Assembly (NCBI GenBank): GCA_947379975.1
Contig: CANCPF010000009.1
Coordinates: 1 to 55,275, forward strand
Direction: 5' to 3'
Source of the DNA: Methylophilaceae bacterium
GTDB taxonomy: Bacteria > Pseudomonadota > Gammaproteobacteria > Burkholderiales > Methylophilaceae
DNA length: 55,275 nucleotides
How positions within the stretch are numbered: the stretch's first letter is position 1; each line of letters begins with the position of its first letter. The position numbers and the translations under genes are program-made. Shown piece by piece: positions 26,526 through 34,884 of this stretch. The notes under the pieces were generated by a model. It searched no databases. It had not been told where the DNA came from and saw only the letters and a list, made by a program, of their open reading frames with translations.

Positions 26526-27023
26526 CTAAGCCGATAGTTTATTTACGCCAGAAAATTGATTGCTTTGTATTAATTCTGCTATTTTGCCATGATTTACTAA
26601 TGATAAATGCGGTGCAATTTCAAATAACGGCAATAAAACAAAGCCACGCGTATGCATACGCGGGTGTGGCAGTGTTAGTTTTGCAGTATTCAAAATAACA
26701 TTCTCATATAGCAATAAATCACAATCCAACACACGCGGTGCATTGGGGTAAGGCCGCTCGCGTCCGGCATTGTTTTCAATTTCAAGCAGCGCATCTAATA
26801 AGTCCAGCGGCGTCAAGTCTGTTTCAATAGCCACTACCGCATTAATGAAATCGGGCACTTGACTTATTTGATCGGCCTCATAACCAACCGGCGCGGTCTG
26901 ATATAAAGAAGATACTTGGCATACGCGTGTATGTGGAATGCTCGCCAAGGCAGCCATTGCATTTTTTACTTGCTGAATAGGGTCGAGTAAATTACTGCCT
27001 AAGGCAACAAAAGCTTGATGCAT
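26526..27023 (-). CDS. folK: 2-amino-4-hydroxy-6-hydroxymethyldihydropteridine pyrophosphokinase
   Basis: 165 residues. Pyrophosphorylates 6-hydroxymethyl-dihydropterin in folate synthesis. Motifs are VALGSNLLDPIQQVK at the start, YQTAPVG, FINAVVAIET, and the catalytic ERPYPNAPRVLDCDLLLYEN followed by LPHPRMHTRGFVLLPL. A GTG at 27044 would overlap pcnB by 14 bases; ATG 27023, eight bases after the pcnB stop, matches family starts. Confidence 0.95.
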   Translation of the reverse strand: MHQAFVALGSNLLDPIQQVKNAMAALASIPHTRVCQVSSLYQTAPVGYEADQISQVPDFINAVVAIETDLTPLDLLDALLEIENNAGRERPYPNAPRVLDCDLLLYENVILNTAKLTLPHPRMHTRGFVLLPLFEIAPHLSLVNHGKIAELIQSNQFSGVNKLSA

Positions 27024-27030
27024 AAATGAT

Positions 27031-28488
27031 TTATTCAGAATCACTAACGCTAATTACACCTGAGCTAGCTGAGCCAACTTTTTTGCGACTTCTTTTCCTA
27101 CGTTTTTTAGGTGCAGTGTCGGCTTGCAGCATTGCTACTCGCTCGTCACCTTCGGCATTGGCAAAAGCCGTCCACCATTCACCAATTTCCATCGGCAATT
27201 CGCCTGATTCGCAACGCAGTAATAAAAAGTCATAGCCTGCTCGATAGCGTGGGTGCGTTAATAGGCCAAAAGGTCGTTTGCCGGCACGTTGTTCAAAGCG
27301 TGGCTGTAGCCCCCAAATTTCTTTCATTGTGGCTGTATAGCGATTATGAATGGCCAATTTTTCAGCTTGAATGGCAATTACTTCTGTCATTGCCATGTGT
27401 AAAGCGGGAATTGCATGATGACCTTCTGCCTGAAATGTTTCCCAAGCGGCTAACATTTCATGCCAAAGTAAGGTGGCGAATAAAAAGCTCGGATTAGCCG
27501 TTTTCCCAGATAAAATTCGGTCATCGGTATTTTGCAAAGCCAGCATAACAAAGCGCTCGCCCATCGGCTGTTCTAACACTACATCCAGCATTGGTAATAA
27601 GCCGTGGTGTAAATGCTGTTCGCGTAAGGCGCTCACGCTTTCAATGGCGTGGCCGGATAAAAACAACTTAAGCATTTCGTCAAATAAGCGGCTAGGCGGC
27701 ACATCTTGCAATAAATCTGCCATTTTTGCGATAGGCGCTTGGGTGCCAGCTTCAATTTTCAATCCCAATTTTGCTGATAAGCGCACCGCCCGCAACATGC
27801 GAACAGGATCTTCGGCATAGCGCGTTTCTGGTTTGCCTATCATGCGCAAAACACCGGCTTGTATGTCGGCATAACCCTTATGAAAATCCAACACTTCTTG
27901 ACTAGAAGGGTCGTAATATAAGGCGTTTGCAGTAAAGTCTCGGCGAACAGAGTCGTCGAGAATTGAGCCGAAAACATTGTCGCGAATAATGCGGCCTGAG
28001 TCTGCCACTTTAGAATCACCATCAGTTTCTAGATGGCTACCGCGAAAGGTTGAAACCTCTATTGTTTCATCACCAAATAATACGTGTACTAATCTAAAGC
28101 GGCGACCAATAATACGTGAGCGTCTAAATACGCGATTTACTTCTTCAGGCGTAGCATTTGTCGCTACATCAAAGTCTTTAGGAATACGTTTGAGCAATAA
28201 ATCTCGTACCGCACCGCCAACAATGTAAGCTTCAAAGCCCGCTTTTTGTAAACCATCAATAGTTTTGTGCGCGCCACTGCTTAATAGTGTGCGATCTATT
28301 TTATGGGTTTTATGCGAGATAGTGAGTGCCGCACTTTTACTGGTTTGGTGCTGATTCAGCTCAGTATTTTTACGAGATGTCTTTTTAGTCGCAAGTATCG
28401 GCCGATTTGACTTGGCCTGCTGAGGCTTGCTAGCATCAGGTTTAATGTTCTTAGGTTTGAAAATTCTATCTAGCAGTTTTTTAATCAT
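27031..28488 (-). CDS. pcnB: polynucleotide adenylyltransferase (poly(A) polymerase I)
   Basis: 485 residues. Adds 3' poly(A) tails that mark RNA for decay. The N-terminal 75 residues are basic and low in complexity. The nucleotidyltransferase core shows AYIVGGAVRDLLLKRIPKDF with catalytic acids in KDFDVATNATPEEV, then RRSRIIGRRFRLVHV and RDFTANALYYDP. A lysine/arginine-rich tail (KKRRKRSRKKVG) follows. The start at 28488 (MIKKLLDRIF) is preferred over the upstream ATG at 28506. pcnB-folK is a conserved pair. Confidence 0.95.
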   Translation of the reverse strand: MIKKLLDRIFKPKNIKPDASKPQQAKSNRPILATKKTSRKNTELNQHQTSKSAALTISHKTHKIDRTLLSSGAHKTIDGLQKAGFEAYIVGGAVRDLLLKRIPKDFDVATNATPEEVNRVFRRSRIIGRRFRLVHVLFGDETIEVSTFRGSHLETDGDSKVADSGRIIRDNVFGSILDDSVRRDFTANALYYDPSSQEVLDFHKGYADIQAGVLRMIGKPETRYAEDPVRMLRAVRLSAKLGLKIEAGTQAPIAKMADLLQDVPPSRLFDEMLKLFLSGHAIESVSALREQHLHHGLLPMLDVVLEQPMGERFVMLALQNTDDRILSGKTANPSFLFATLLWHEMLAAWETFQAEGHHAIPALHMAMTEVIAIQAEKLAIHNRYTATMKEIWGLQPRFEQRAGKRPFGLLTHPRYRAGYDFLLLRCESGELPMEIGEWWTAFANAEGDERVAMLQADTAPKKRRKRSRKKVGSASSGVISVSDSE

Positions 28489-28535
28489 AGCCAAATTATA
28501 AAGCATAGCCGCTAGATTGTGATTTTACATTTAAG

Positions 28536-29084
28536 CTAAGCATGTTCATTTTTCCATAAAACATCACTCACGCCGGCTTCTTTATTAATAGTGCGACACA
28601 AGACAAATAATAAATCAGATAAGCGGTTTAAATATTGCAGTGAAATATCTGTCACTTTTTCATTCCGATGCAACTCAACCAATTTACGTTCTGCGCGACG
28701 ACAAACGGTGCGCGCCAAATGGCAATAAGCCGCGGCTTTAGTGCCGCCGGGTAAAATAAATTCTTTGAGTGGCGGTAAATTTTCATTCAATGAATCAATC
28801 ACTTGCTCCAAATCATCAATGCGAGATTGCTGTAAAATCACATAGCCAGGAATACAAATCTCTCCACCTACATTGAATAAATCATGCTGAATTTGTGTTA
28901 GCGTAACGGCTAAAGTATCTGGCATGTTTTCCGTCATCATAATACCAATGACAGAGTTCAACTCGTCTACATCCCCCATCGCTTCTACGCGTAAACTATC
29001 CTTATTAATGCGGCTACCATCGCCCAAACCTGTGGTGCCATCATCGCCGGTGCGTGTGTAAATTTTGCTTAATCGGTTGCCCAT
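28536..29084 (-). CDS. corrinoid adenosyltransferase, PduO type
   Basis: 182 residues. Transfers adenosyl from ATP to cob(I)alamin to make adenosylcobalamin. The ATP-binding N terminus SKIYTRTGDDGTTGLGDGSR, MGDVDELNSVIGIM, FILPGGTKAAAYCHLART and VCRRAERKLVEL are signatures. AAGGAACG precedes the ATG at 29084 well. It is probably the first gene of the run towards pcnB and is divergent from murI. Confidence 0.95.
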   Translation of the reverse strand: MGNRLSKIYTRTGDDGTTGLGDGSRINKDSLRVEAMGDVDELNSVIGIMMTENMPDTLAVTLTQIQHDLFNVGGEICIPGYVILQQSRIDDLEQVIDSLNENLPPLKEFILPGGTKAAAYCHLARTVCRRAERKLVELHRNEKVTDISLQYLNRLSDLLFVLCRTINKEAGVSDVLWKNEHA

Positions 29085-29135
29085 TTTCGTTCCTTTTACT
29101 AAATTTTCTAGCGGTTTAATGTACTAATGAAGCCC

Positions 29136-29166
29136 TTGCTGGCTTACTAGTGCAATCGTTTATAAT
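29136..29166 (+). promoter_or_regulatory. candidate murI promoter
   Basis: TATAAT at 29161-29166, with TTGCTG at 29136-29141 as the nearest -35-like hexamer; the 19-base spacing is long. The transcript would start about 25 bases before the murI ATG, which itself has no visible Shine-Dalgarno. Confidence 0.45.
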
Positions 29167-29196
29167 ACGAGTATTGTAACTGATGCCGACACTGCT

Positions 29197-30018
29197 ATGA
29201 ATTTTCAAACGACTCAGCCTAATGAAAGACCAATCGCCGTGTTTGATTCAGGCGTGGGCGGCATTTCTGTTTTAAAGCATATTCACGCCTTATTACCAAA
29301 CGAGCAGTTGCTTTATGTGGCAGATAGCAAATATGCTCCATATGGCAACAAAACTGCTCAAGAAATTCAATCGCGTTGCTTTGAAATAGCCGATTTCTTA
29401 ATTGCCAAAAATGCCAAAGCCCTAGTAGTGGCTTGTAATACCGCTACTGCCGCCGCGATTGATGAAATGCGCTTGCGTTATAATCTGCCAATAATCGGTA
29501 TGGAACCTGCCCTTAAGCCGGCCGCGGCGGCCACTAAAAATGGCATTATTGGTGTACTAGCCACGACTGGTACACTCAAAAGTGCACAGTTTGCCGCACT
29601 ACTAGAAAGTTATGGCCGCAATGTAGAAGTGGTGACGCAAGCCTGTGTCGGTTTGGTGGAATGTATAGAGCGTGGCGAGTTACATACCCGCAATACCAAA
29701 AGTTTAATTAAACAATACTGTGCGCCATTGCTGGCTGAAAGTGCAGATACTATCGTACTTGGTTGCACGCATTATCCATTTGTACGCGATGTCATTGCAG
29801 AGATTGTTGGCAAAGAAGTTGTTCTGATTGATACTGGTGCGGCGGTGGCGAATCAGCTCAAACATCGTTTGGAGCTGGAGAATATGCAATCCGCGCAGCT
29901 ACAAGATGCTTTACCCAAAAAACCTAAAGTACAATTTTGGACGAATAGTAGCGCGGACAATGCCAAGCAGGTGATTAGTCAGTTATGGGGTGAAAGTGCT
30001 GATGTGTTGGTTTTTTAG
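29197..30018 (+). CDS. murI: glutamate racemase
   Basis: 273 residues. Makes D-glutamate for peptidoglycan. The two catalytic cysteines are in VVACNTATAAAIDEM and TIVLGCTHYPFVRDV; FDSGVGGISVLKHI and YVADSKYAPYGNKT are the substrate-binding N-terminal motifs. It stands alone on the plus strand and is convergent with hicB, with no hairpin in the 78-base spacer. Confidence 0.96.
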   Translation: MNFQTTQPNERPIAVFDSGVGGISVLKHIHALLPNEQLLYVADSKYAPYGNKTAQEIQSRCFEIADFLIAKNAKALVVACNTATAAAIDEMRLRYNLPIIGMEPALKPAAAATKNGIIGVLATTGTLKSAQFAALLESYGRNVEVVTQACVGLVECIERGELHTRNTKSLIKQYCAPLLAESADTIVLGCTHYPFVRDVIAEIVGKEVVLIDTGAAVANQLKHRLELENMQSAQLQDALPKKPKVQFWTNSSADNAKQVISQLWGESADVLVF

Positions 30019-30096
30019 GGCTAAAGTCTTACAAAGAATAATAATTTAAAACACTCTAACCAAAAAGTAATCGTATTGATCACTCTACGCAAACGA

Positions 30097-30501
30097 TTAA
30101 CATGCCACCTGATCAATTAACGCCATATGCGCTATATAGCCAGAACGTGTTTCACCCGCTGATTTAGCTTTAGAATCTAATCTGGCCAAAATTCTTTTTG
30201 GTAAGCTGATGTTAACTCGTTCTATATCGTCTGATAAAAGTGCCGGATCAATTTCAACAATAGCCCAAATCCAATTTTTAAATTCGGGGTTATTTTGTAG
30301 TGAGGTAATAGTACTTGGTTTTGGTACAGTAGAGCCTTGATCTAAAGCTGTTTCAATCCATAATTCAATTGCTTCTTTCGCATTATCGATGGCTTCATCA
30401 ATTCCACTATCAGCAGCTGAGAAACAACCTGGCAAGTCTGGCACTACAACGCCCCAAGCAGTTTTGTCGTCACCTGATTCTATCGCGATAGGATATTTCA
30501 T
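30097..30501 (-). CDS. hicB: HicB-family antitoxin
   Basis: 134 residues. The N-terminal degenerate RNase H-like domain (KYPIAIESGD...GVVVPDLPGCFSAAD) neutralises HicA; the C-terminal ERVNISLPKRILARLDSKAK with TRSGYIAHMAL looks like a ribbon-helix-helix DNA-binding domain for autoregulation. It starts ten bases after hicA. The toxin-first order is usual for hicAB. Confidence 0.93.
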   Translation of the reverse strand: MKYPIAIESGDDKTAWGVVVPDLPGCFSAADSGIDEAIDNAKEAIELWIETALDQGSTVPKPSTITSLQNNPEFKNWIWAIVEIDPALLSDDIERVNISLPKRILARLDSKAKSAGETRSGYIAHMALIDQVAC

Positions 30502-30511
30502 CTTATGCTCC

Positions 30512-30694
30512 TTATTTCAATCCAGCTTGTTTTAGTAATTTCTGTACCAGTCCAATTCCTAAATCTTTTTTAGGGTGCGGTACACTTATATGCCCAGCTT
30601 TTATTGGATGAGTGAATACATGGTGTGAGCCTCTTGAGCCTCTAAGTATCCATCCATCTTTTTCTAGCTTGGAAATAAGTTCTTTACTATTCAT
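30512..30694 (-). CDS. hicA: HicA-family mRNA interferase toxin
   Basis: 60 residues from the ATG at 30694. Double-stranded RNA-binding-like fold; the family cleaves mRNA when freed from HicB. The active histidine is His24 in RGSRGSHHVFTHP, and ISVPHPKKDLGIGLVQKLLK completes the fold. The frame is open upstream to a GTG at 30718, but homologues begin MNSKELI. No Shine-Dalgarno precedes the ATG; a TATAAT lies six bases before it, see the promoter entry. Confidence 0.93.
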   Translation of the reverse strand: MNSKELISKLEKDGWILRGSRGSHHVFTHPIKAGHISVPHPKKDLGIGLVQKLLKQAGLK

Positions 30695-30700
30695 GCAGGC

Positions 30701-30719
30701 ATTATACACACCATACACA
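30701..30719 (-). promoter_or_regulatory. hicAB promoter with direct repeat, likely HicB operator
   Basis: On the minus strand TGTGTATGGTGTGTATAAT: two TGTGTAT copies nine bases apart, the second running into a perfect -10 TATAAT. The -10 ends six bases before the hicA ATG, so transcription would begin at or next to the start codon. A direct repeat overlapping the -10 is a plausible site for repression by the RHH domain of HicB. Confidence 0.5.
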
Positions 30720-30766
30720 TTTAAGGATTGTTTAATTTTTACAGCAGAGTGATTTTGAAAGAAGAA

Positions 30767-30955
30767 TTAATGGTGCCCAACCACTTCACCCGCTTTAAGT
30801 TTGTATTGAGTGCCGCAATATGGGCAGGCTACATGACCAGTTTTAGCCACATCTAAAAAAACGCGTGGATGCGATGACCATAGCGCTACCGCATCTGTTG
30901 GGCAGTGAAGTGGTAAGTCTTTTGCTGAGACTTCAATTTCATTCGAGGTGGACAT
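30767..30955 (-). CDS. zf-CHCC zinc-finger protein
   Basis: 62 residues. The zinc ligands are in LPLHCPTD, HPRVFLDV and HVACPYCGTQYKL, matching the zf-CHCC family related to the mitochondrial complex I subunit NDUFS6. Function in bacteria is unproven. It follows ilvE on the same strand, a conserved pairing in betaproteobacteria. Confidence 0.9.
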   Translation of the reverse strand: MSTSNEIEVSAKDLPLHCPTDAVALWSSHPRVFLDVAKTGHVACPYCGTQYKLKAGEVVGHH

Positions 30956-31032
30956 TTTGTTTGCGCTTTAAAAATTAATCAACGTTAAAGTAATGACTGC
31001 CATTCCAGCACGGGCTGAAATGGCAACGCTAT

Positions 31033-31965
31033 TTATACTAAGGTTAACCAATCGGCATGTTGTGGCGATTTACCGGTCACTGCATCAAAGTACATTTTTT
31101 GCAATTGTTTGGTAATCGGGCCAGCGGTGCCTTCGCCAATATTACGGCGATCTAACTCGCGAATCGGTGTTACTTCCGCGGCGGTGCCAGTAAAAAAGGC
31201 TTCATCGGCTGAATATACTTCATCACGGGTGATGCGTTTTTCAATGACGGTTAAGCCGATTTCTGCAGCTAATTGCAAAATGGTATCACGAGTAATGCCT
31301 TCTAGCGCGCTGGTTAGGTCTGGCGTATATAGTTTGCCGTTGCGAATAATAAATACGTTTTCGCCTGAGCCTTCAGCCACAAACCCGTCTACATCTAATA
31401 ATAAAGCTTCATCGTAGCCATCTAACGCAGCTTCTTGGTGCGCTAAAATGCTGTTCATGTAGTTGCCGTTGGCTTTGGCTTTACACATGGTGATGTTCAC
31501 ATGGTGACGTGAGAATGAAGAAGTTTTGACACGAATGCCGTTATCTAAAGCTTCTTGGCCCATGTATGCGCCCCATTTCCAAGCGGCAACAATCACATGT
31601 GTAGAGAGCGTTTTGGCAGAAATGCCCATCGCTTCAGCACCGTAAAAACACATAGGGCGCATGTAAGCAGATTCTAGATTGTTTTCACGCACTGCTGCTT
31701 TTTGCGCTTCCATCATTTCTTCTTTGCTGAAAGGCATTTTCATTTGCAAAATGTGCGCGCTGCGAAACAGGCGATCGGTATGTTCTTTTAGGCGGAAAAT
31801 GGCTGTACCTTTGTCCGTTTTGTAAGCACGCACACCTTCAAAAACACCCATGCCGTAATGCAAAGTGTGTGTGAGAACGTGGGTTGTAGCATCGCGCCAG
31901 TTAACCATTTTTCCGTCGTACCAAATTACGCCGTCGCGGTCTGCCATTGAGGTTGGAATTGCCAT
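31033..31965 (-). CDS. ilvE: branched-chain amino acid aminotransferase
   Basis: 310 residues, PLP fold type IV. Last step of leucine, isoleucine and valine synthesis. It shows DGKMVNWRDATTHVLTHTLH and GMGVFEGVRAYKT at the N terminus, the catalytic lysine in CKAKANGNYMNS, and GSGENVFIIRNGKLYTPDLT and FFTGTAAEVTPI. Its reverse reaction also yields ketoisovalerate, the substrate of PanB. ATG at 31965. Confidence 0.96.
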   Translation of the reverse strand: MAIPTSMADRDGVIWYDGKMVNWRDATTHVLTHTLHYGMGVFEGVRAYKTDKGTAIFRLKEHTDRLFRSAHILQMKMPFSKEEMMEAQKAAVRENNLESAYMRPMCFYGAEAMGISAKTLSTHVIVAAWKWGAYMGQEALDNGIRVKTSSFSRHHVNITMCKAKANGNYMNSILAHQEAALDGYDEALLLDVDGFVAEGSGENVFIIRNGKLYTPDLTSALEGITRDTILQLAAEIGLTVIEKRITRDEVYSADEAFFTGTAAEVTPIRELDRRNIGEGTAGPITKQLQKMYFDAVTGKSPQHADWLTLV

Positions 31966-32193
31966 CTTGCTGCCTTATTGAACGAATTTTGTAAAAGCAA
32001 TATTGTAAACGAGTGTGGGCTTGCTTTGCAGCTAATTATGTATTTTTCCTATAAATTTATCTTGCAAGGTATTGAATTTACAGGTGTCATTGAAAAAATG
32101 ATAAGCATGTTAGAATAATTCCTAATGATTAGCTGCTTAATTCATTATTAATCACCCATGTAGTCAAAAATAAAGTCACTCAGGAAAGTAGCA

Positions 32194-32781
32194 ATGAAAC
32201 ATTTATTTCCAAAAATTGGAATTGTATTATTACTGTGCTTTTTAGCCGCATGTAAACCTGCTAGCGAAACAGGAAAATTAGTCGCCACTGATATAACAGG
32301 TGCAGACTTTGGGCAAACTTTGAGCCTGATTGACCACACTGGAAAGCCTCGCACATTGGCCGATTTTAAGGGTAAAGCCGTCGCTTTGTTCTTTGGCTAC
32401 ACACACTGCCCTGATGTTTGTCCGACGACGATGGCGGATATGAAAAAAACCATGAAATTATTGGGATCACGCGCGGATGAACTACAGGTATTATTTGTAA
32501 CCTTAGACCCAGAACGCGATACGCAAGAAGTACTGGCGCAATTTGTACCGTCATTTGATGCGCGATTTATTGGCTTACGTGGCTCAGTAGAAGAAGTTGC
32601 CGCCACTGCCAAGGCCTTTAAAATATTCTCCAGCAAAGTACAATCTGAAGGCCGCAGTGCTTACACTATAGATCACAGTGCCGGCATGTATATATTTGAT
32701 AAGGCTGGGAAAATTAGGCTGTATATCGATTATGGCGAAAAGCCGCAAGATATGGCAAATGACATTAAGTCAGTGCTATAA
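32194..32781 (+). CDS. SCO1/SenC-family copper chaperone lipoprotein
   Basis: 195 residues. Lipobox FLAAC with cysteine near residue 20 implies a membrane-anchored periplasmic protein. Thioredoxin fold with the copper-binding FGYTHCPDVCPTTMADM (CxxxC) and the distal histidine in YTIDHSAGMYIFD. It delivers copper to cytochrome oxidase or manages thiols. GGAAAG precedes the ATG. It ends only seven bases from convergent ygjP, with no terminator between. Confidence 0.94.
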   Translation: MKHLFPKIGIVLLLCFLAACKPASETGKLVATDITGADFGQTLSLIDHTGKPRTLADFKGKAVALFFGYTHCPDVCPTTMADMKKTMKLLGSRADELQVLFVTLDPERDTQEVLAQFVPSFDARFIGLRGSVEEVAATAKAFKIFSSKVQSEGRSAYTIDHSAGMYIFDKAGKIRLYIDYGEKPQDMANDIKSVL

Positions 32782-32788
32782 AGTTTGT

Positions 32789-33496
32789 TTACATGAGATG
32801 TAATTTAGGCGACCAAGCTTTAAGATCTTTTTCTGCCAGTTTATAATCCGGATAAATACTGGCGACCACTGCCCAAAATTTGGCTGAATGGTTCATTTCA
32901 ATAAGATGCGCTAGCTCATGGCAAACCACATAATTGATAATATGCGGTGGCGCTTGTAGTAGGCGCCAATTAAGCCGAATCTCTTTTCGATTATTGCAGC
33001 TACCCCAGCGTGATTTTGCATTGGATAACGTTAGCGAAGTAAAACTCACGCCTAATTTATTGGAAAATATTTCCAATCGCCGCGCAAAGTCTGTCAGCGC
33101 CTGTTTTTTATACCATTGCACAACTTTTCGCTCTACGGCTGTTGCATCCTCATGATTTGGCATGGCTAATTGTAGTAAGCCAAATTCATATTCAACAGCG
33201 CGTGAGCGGTTATCAAAACTAAGCGCTAAGGTAATTTGATTGCCTAATAAAAATAATTGCTCGCTGTCCTGCCATTGCAAGGCGGGGACTTGGTTGGCAA
33301 TTCTTGCCTCTAGTTTTTTAATTATCCAATCAGCCTTTAGCAGCAAAATACTTTCAATATGTGCTTGGCTAATACGCTTAGGGGCGTGAATAATTAAGCC
33401 GGTTGCGCTGATTTTTAGTCCAACGGTGCGCCTAGTGCGGCGTTCTAGCTGATAATGTATTGCATCGCCAGAAGGTAAAATAAGCGTGTGCGTCAT
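32789..33496 (-). CDS. YgjP-type (DUF45) zinc metallopeptidase-like protein
   Basis: 235 residues. The N terminus SGDAIHYQLERRTRRTVGLK and the C-terminal NAKSRWGSCNNRKEIRLNWR, VVCHELAHLIEMNHSAKFW (HELAH zinc site with a downstream histidine) define the YgjP family. Substrate unknown. Last gene of the run lnt-glyQ-glyS-gmhB-plsC-ygjP. Confidence 0.92.
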   Translation of the reverse strand: MTHTLILPSGDAIHYQLERRTRRTVGLKISATGLIIHAPKRISQAHIESILLLKADWIIKKLEARIANQVPALQWQDSEQLFLLGNQITLALSFDNRSRAVEYEFGLLQLAMPNHEDATAVERKVVQWYKKQALTDFARRLEIFSNKLGVSFTSLTLSNAKSRWGSCNNRKEIRLNWRLLQAPPHIINYVVCHELAHLIEMNHSAKFWAVVASIYPDYKLAEKDLKAWSPKLHLM

Positions 33497-33512
33497 GCGT
33501 TGTCGGCTTTAA

Positions 33513-34220
33513 CTATGCGCCTAGCAAAACCGTTTCAGCGTTAATCCAAGCCTCAACTTGCGTATTCACCGCATCGGGCTTTAAGTGACTACAATCGATA
33601 GGCTGACCAATGCTGACGGTAATCACGCCCGGGCGTTTTAGCATGGTATTTTTAGCCCAATGCAGGCCAGCATTATGCGCTACAGGTAAGGCGATGGCTT
33701 TTGTACCGCTGGCAAGCCAAGCGCCGCCAATGTGGAATTTACTCTTTTTATGCGGGGCAATGCGCGTACCTTCAGGAAAAACCACCACCCATAAGCCACT
33801 GGCCAAACGCTCTTTTCCTAGCTTCACTAATTGCTTTAACGCTTCACGCCCGGCGCTGCGGTTAATGGCAATAGGCGAAGTCATGGCTAATCCCCAGCCA
33901 AAAAATGGTATCCATAATAACTCGCGCTTCATTACATAGACTTGTGCAGGAAATATCAGTTGAAACGCCAGTGTTTCCCAAGCTGATTGATGTTTAGCTA
34001 GAATCACGCAAGGCGTAGTGGGGATGTTTTCCAAGCCCTTTATCACGTAGCTAATATTACAGGTGATGCGTAGCCACCATAGCATGCTGCGAGCCCATAA
34101 ACTAATAATTTGATTGCGTTTGATGCGCGAAAATGGAAAGGTCAATAGCGCCAATAATGAAAAAATTGGCGTAAATAGCCATTGGCCTATGGTGAAAATA
34201 AGAGAGCGTAGCGTTAGCAT
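33513..34220 (-). CDS. plsC: 1-acyl-sn-glycerol-3-phosphate acyltransferase
   Basis: 235 residues. Adds the second acyl chain in phosphatidic acid synthesis at the inner membrane. N-terminal hydrophobic segments precede the catalytic box ILAKHQSAWETLAFQ, an HX4E form found in this betaproteobacterial branch instead of HX4D, and the binding motif VVFPEGTRIAP. Shared strand and close spacing place it in the glyS operon. Confidence 0.93.
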   Translation of the reverse strand: MLTLRSLIFTIGQWLFTPIFSLLALLTFPFSRIKRNQIISLWARSMLWWLRITCNISYVIKGLENIPTTPCVILAKHQSAWETLAFQLIFPAQVYVMKRELLWIPFFGWGLAMTSPIAINRSAGREALKQLVKLGKERLASGLWVVVFPEGTRIAPHKKSKFHIGGAWLASGTKAIALPVAHNAGLHWAKNTMLKRPGVITVSIGQPIDCSHLKPDAVNTQVEAWINAETVLLGA

Positions 34221-34267
34221 GGATTTAGTGTAGGTTTAATGTTGGATGACTTGTTGTCTCAAGCGGC

Positions 34268-34834
34268 TTAATTGTTTCTATCATCTTGGGCAATAATACG
34301 TTGCACAGCTTCGCTTAAGTCAGCGCATATCCAAGTGTTGGCAGGTAAGGCTTGATCTGCATTTTTAGAAGCATCTAGCGTCACTTGACCTTTGCCAGTC
34401 AGTACTAAAATTGGCTGGCAGCCAGCTTTTTCAAAAGCTTGTAAGTCACGTAAAGCATCACCCACGGCGGCTACTTGATTTAACTCTACTGAAAAGCGCT
34501 TGCCTATTTCCTTGATCATGCCAGTCTTAGGTTTACGGCAATCGCAATTTTCTTCTGCTGAATGTGGGCAGTAAAATATAGCATCAATACGGCCACCTAA
34601 TTGCGCAACTTCGCGGTGCATTTTGTCGTGAATGCTATTGAGCGTCACCATATCAAACAAGCCGCGACTCACGCCAGATTGATTGGTAGCTACCGCCACT
34701 CTAAAGCCAGATTGATTCAGTAAAGCAATCGCCTCTAGGCTGCCGGCAATCGGAATCCACTCGTTTGGATTTTTAATGAAATTGGCAGAATCTTGGTTGA
34801 TAACACCGTCACGATCTAAAATCACTAATTTCAT
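34268..34834 (-). CDS. gmhB: D-glycero-beta-D-manno-heptose-1,7-bisphosphate 7-phosphatase
   Basis: 188 residues, HAD superfamily. A step of ADP-heptose synthesis for LPS inner core. DxD nucleophile in VILDRDGVINQDS at residues 7-9, VATNQSGVSRGLF as motif II, a zinc loop with CPHSAEENCDCRKPKTGM, and VGDALRDLQAFEKAG as motif IV. gmhB after glyS, before plsC, is a common betaproteobacterial order. Confidence 0.95.
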   Translation of the reverse strand: MKLVILDRDGVINQDSANFIKNPNEWIPIAGSLEAIALLNQSGFRVAVATNQSGVSRGLFDMVTLNSIHDKMHREVAQLGGRIDAIFYCPHSAEENCDCRKPKTGMIKEIGKRFSVELNQVAAVGDALRDLQAFEKAGCQPILVLTGKGQVTLDASKNADQALPANTWICADLSEAVQRIIAQDDRNN

Positions 34835-34856
34835 GGCGCTTCCTTGATTGTCAGAC

Positions 34857-34880
34857 TAACTAGCTAAGTAACTAGCTATT
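34857..34880. repeat. two 12-base tandem repeats after glyS
   Basis: TAACTAGCTAAG followed by TAACTAGCTATT, then a looser third copy towards the glyS stop. It fills most of the glyS-gmhB spacer. No function is apparent. Confidence 0.5.
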
Positions 34881-34884
34881 TTTC

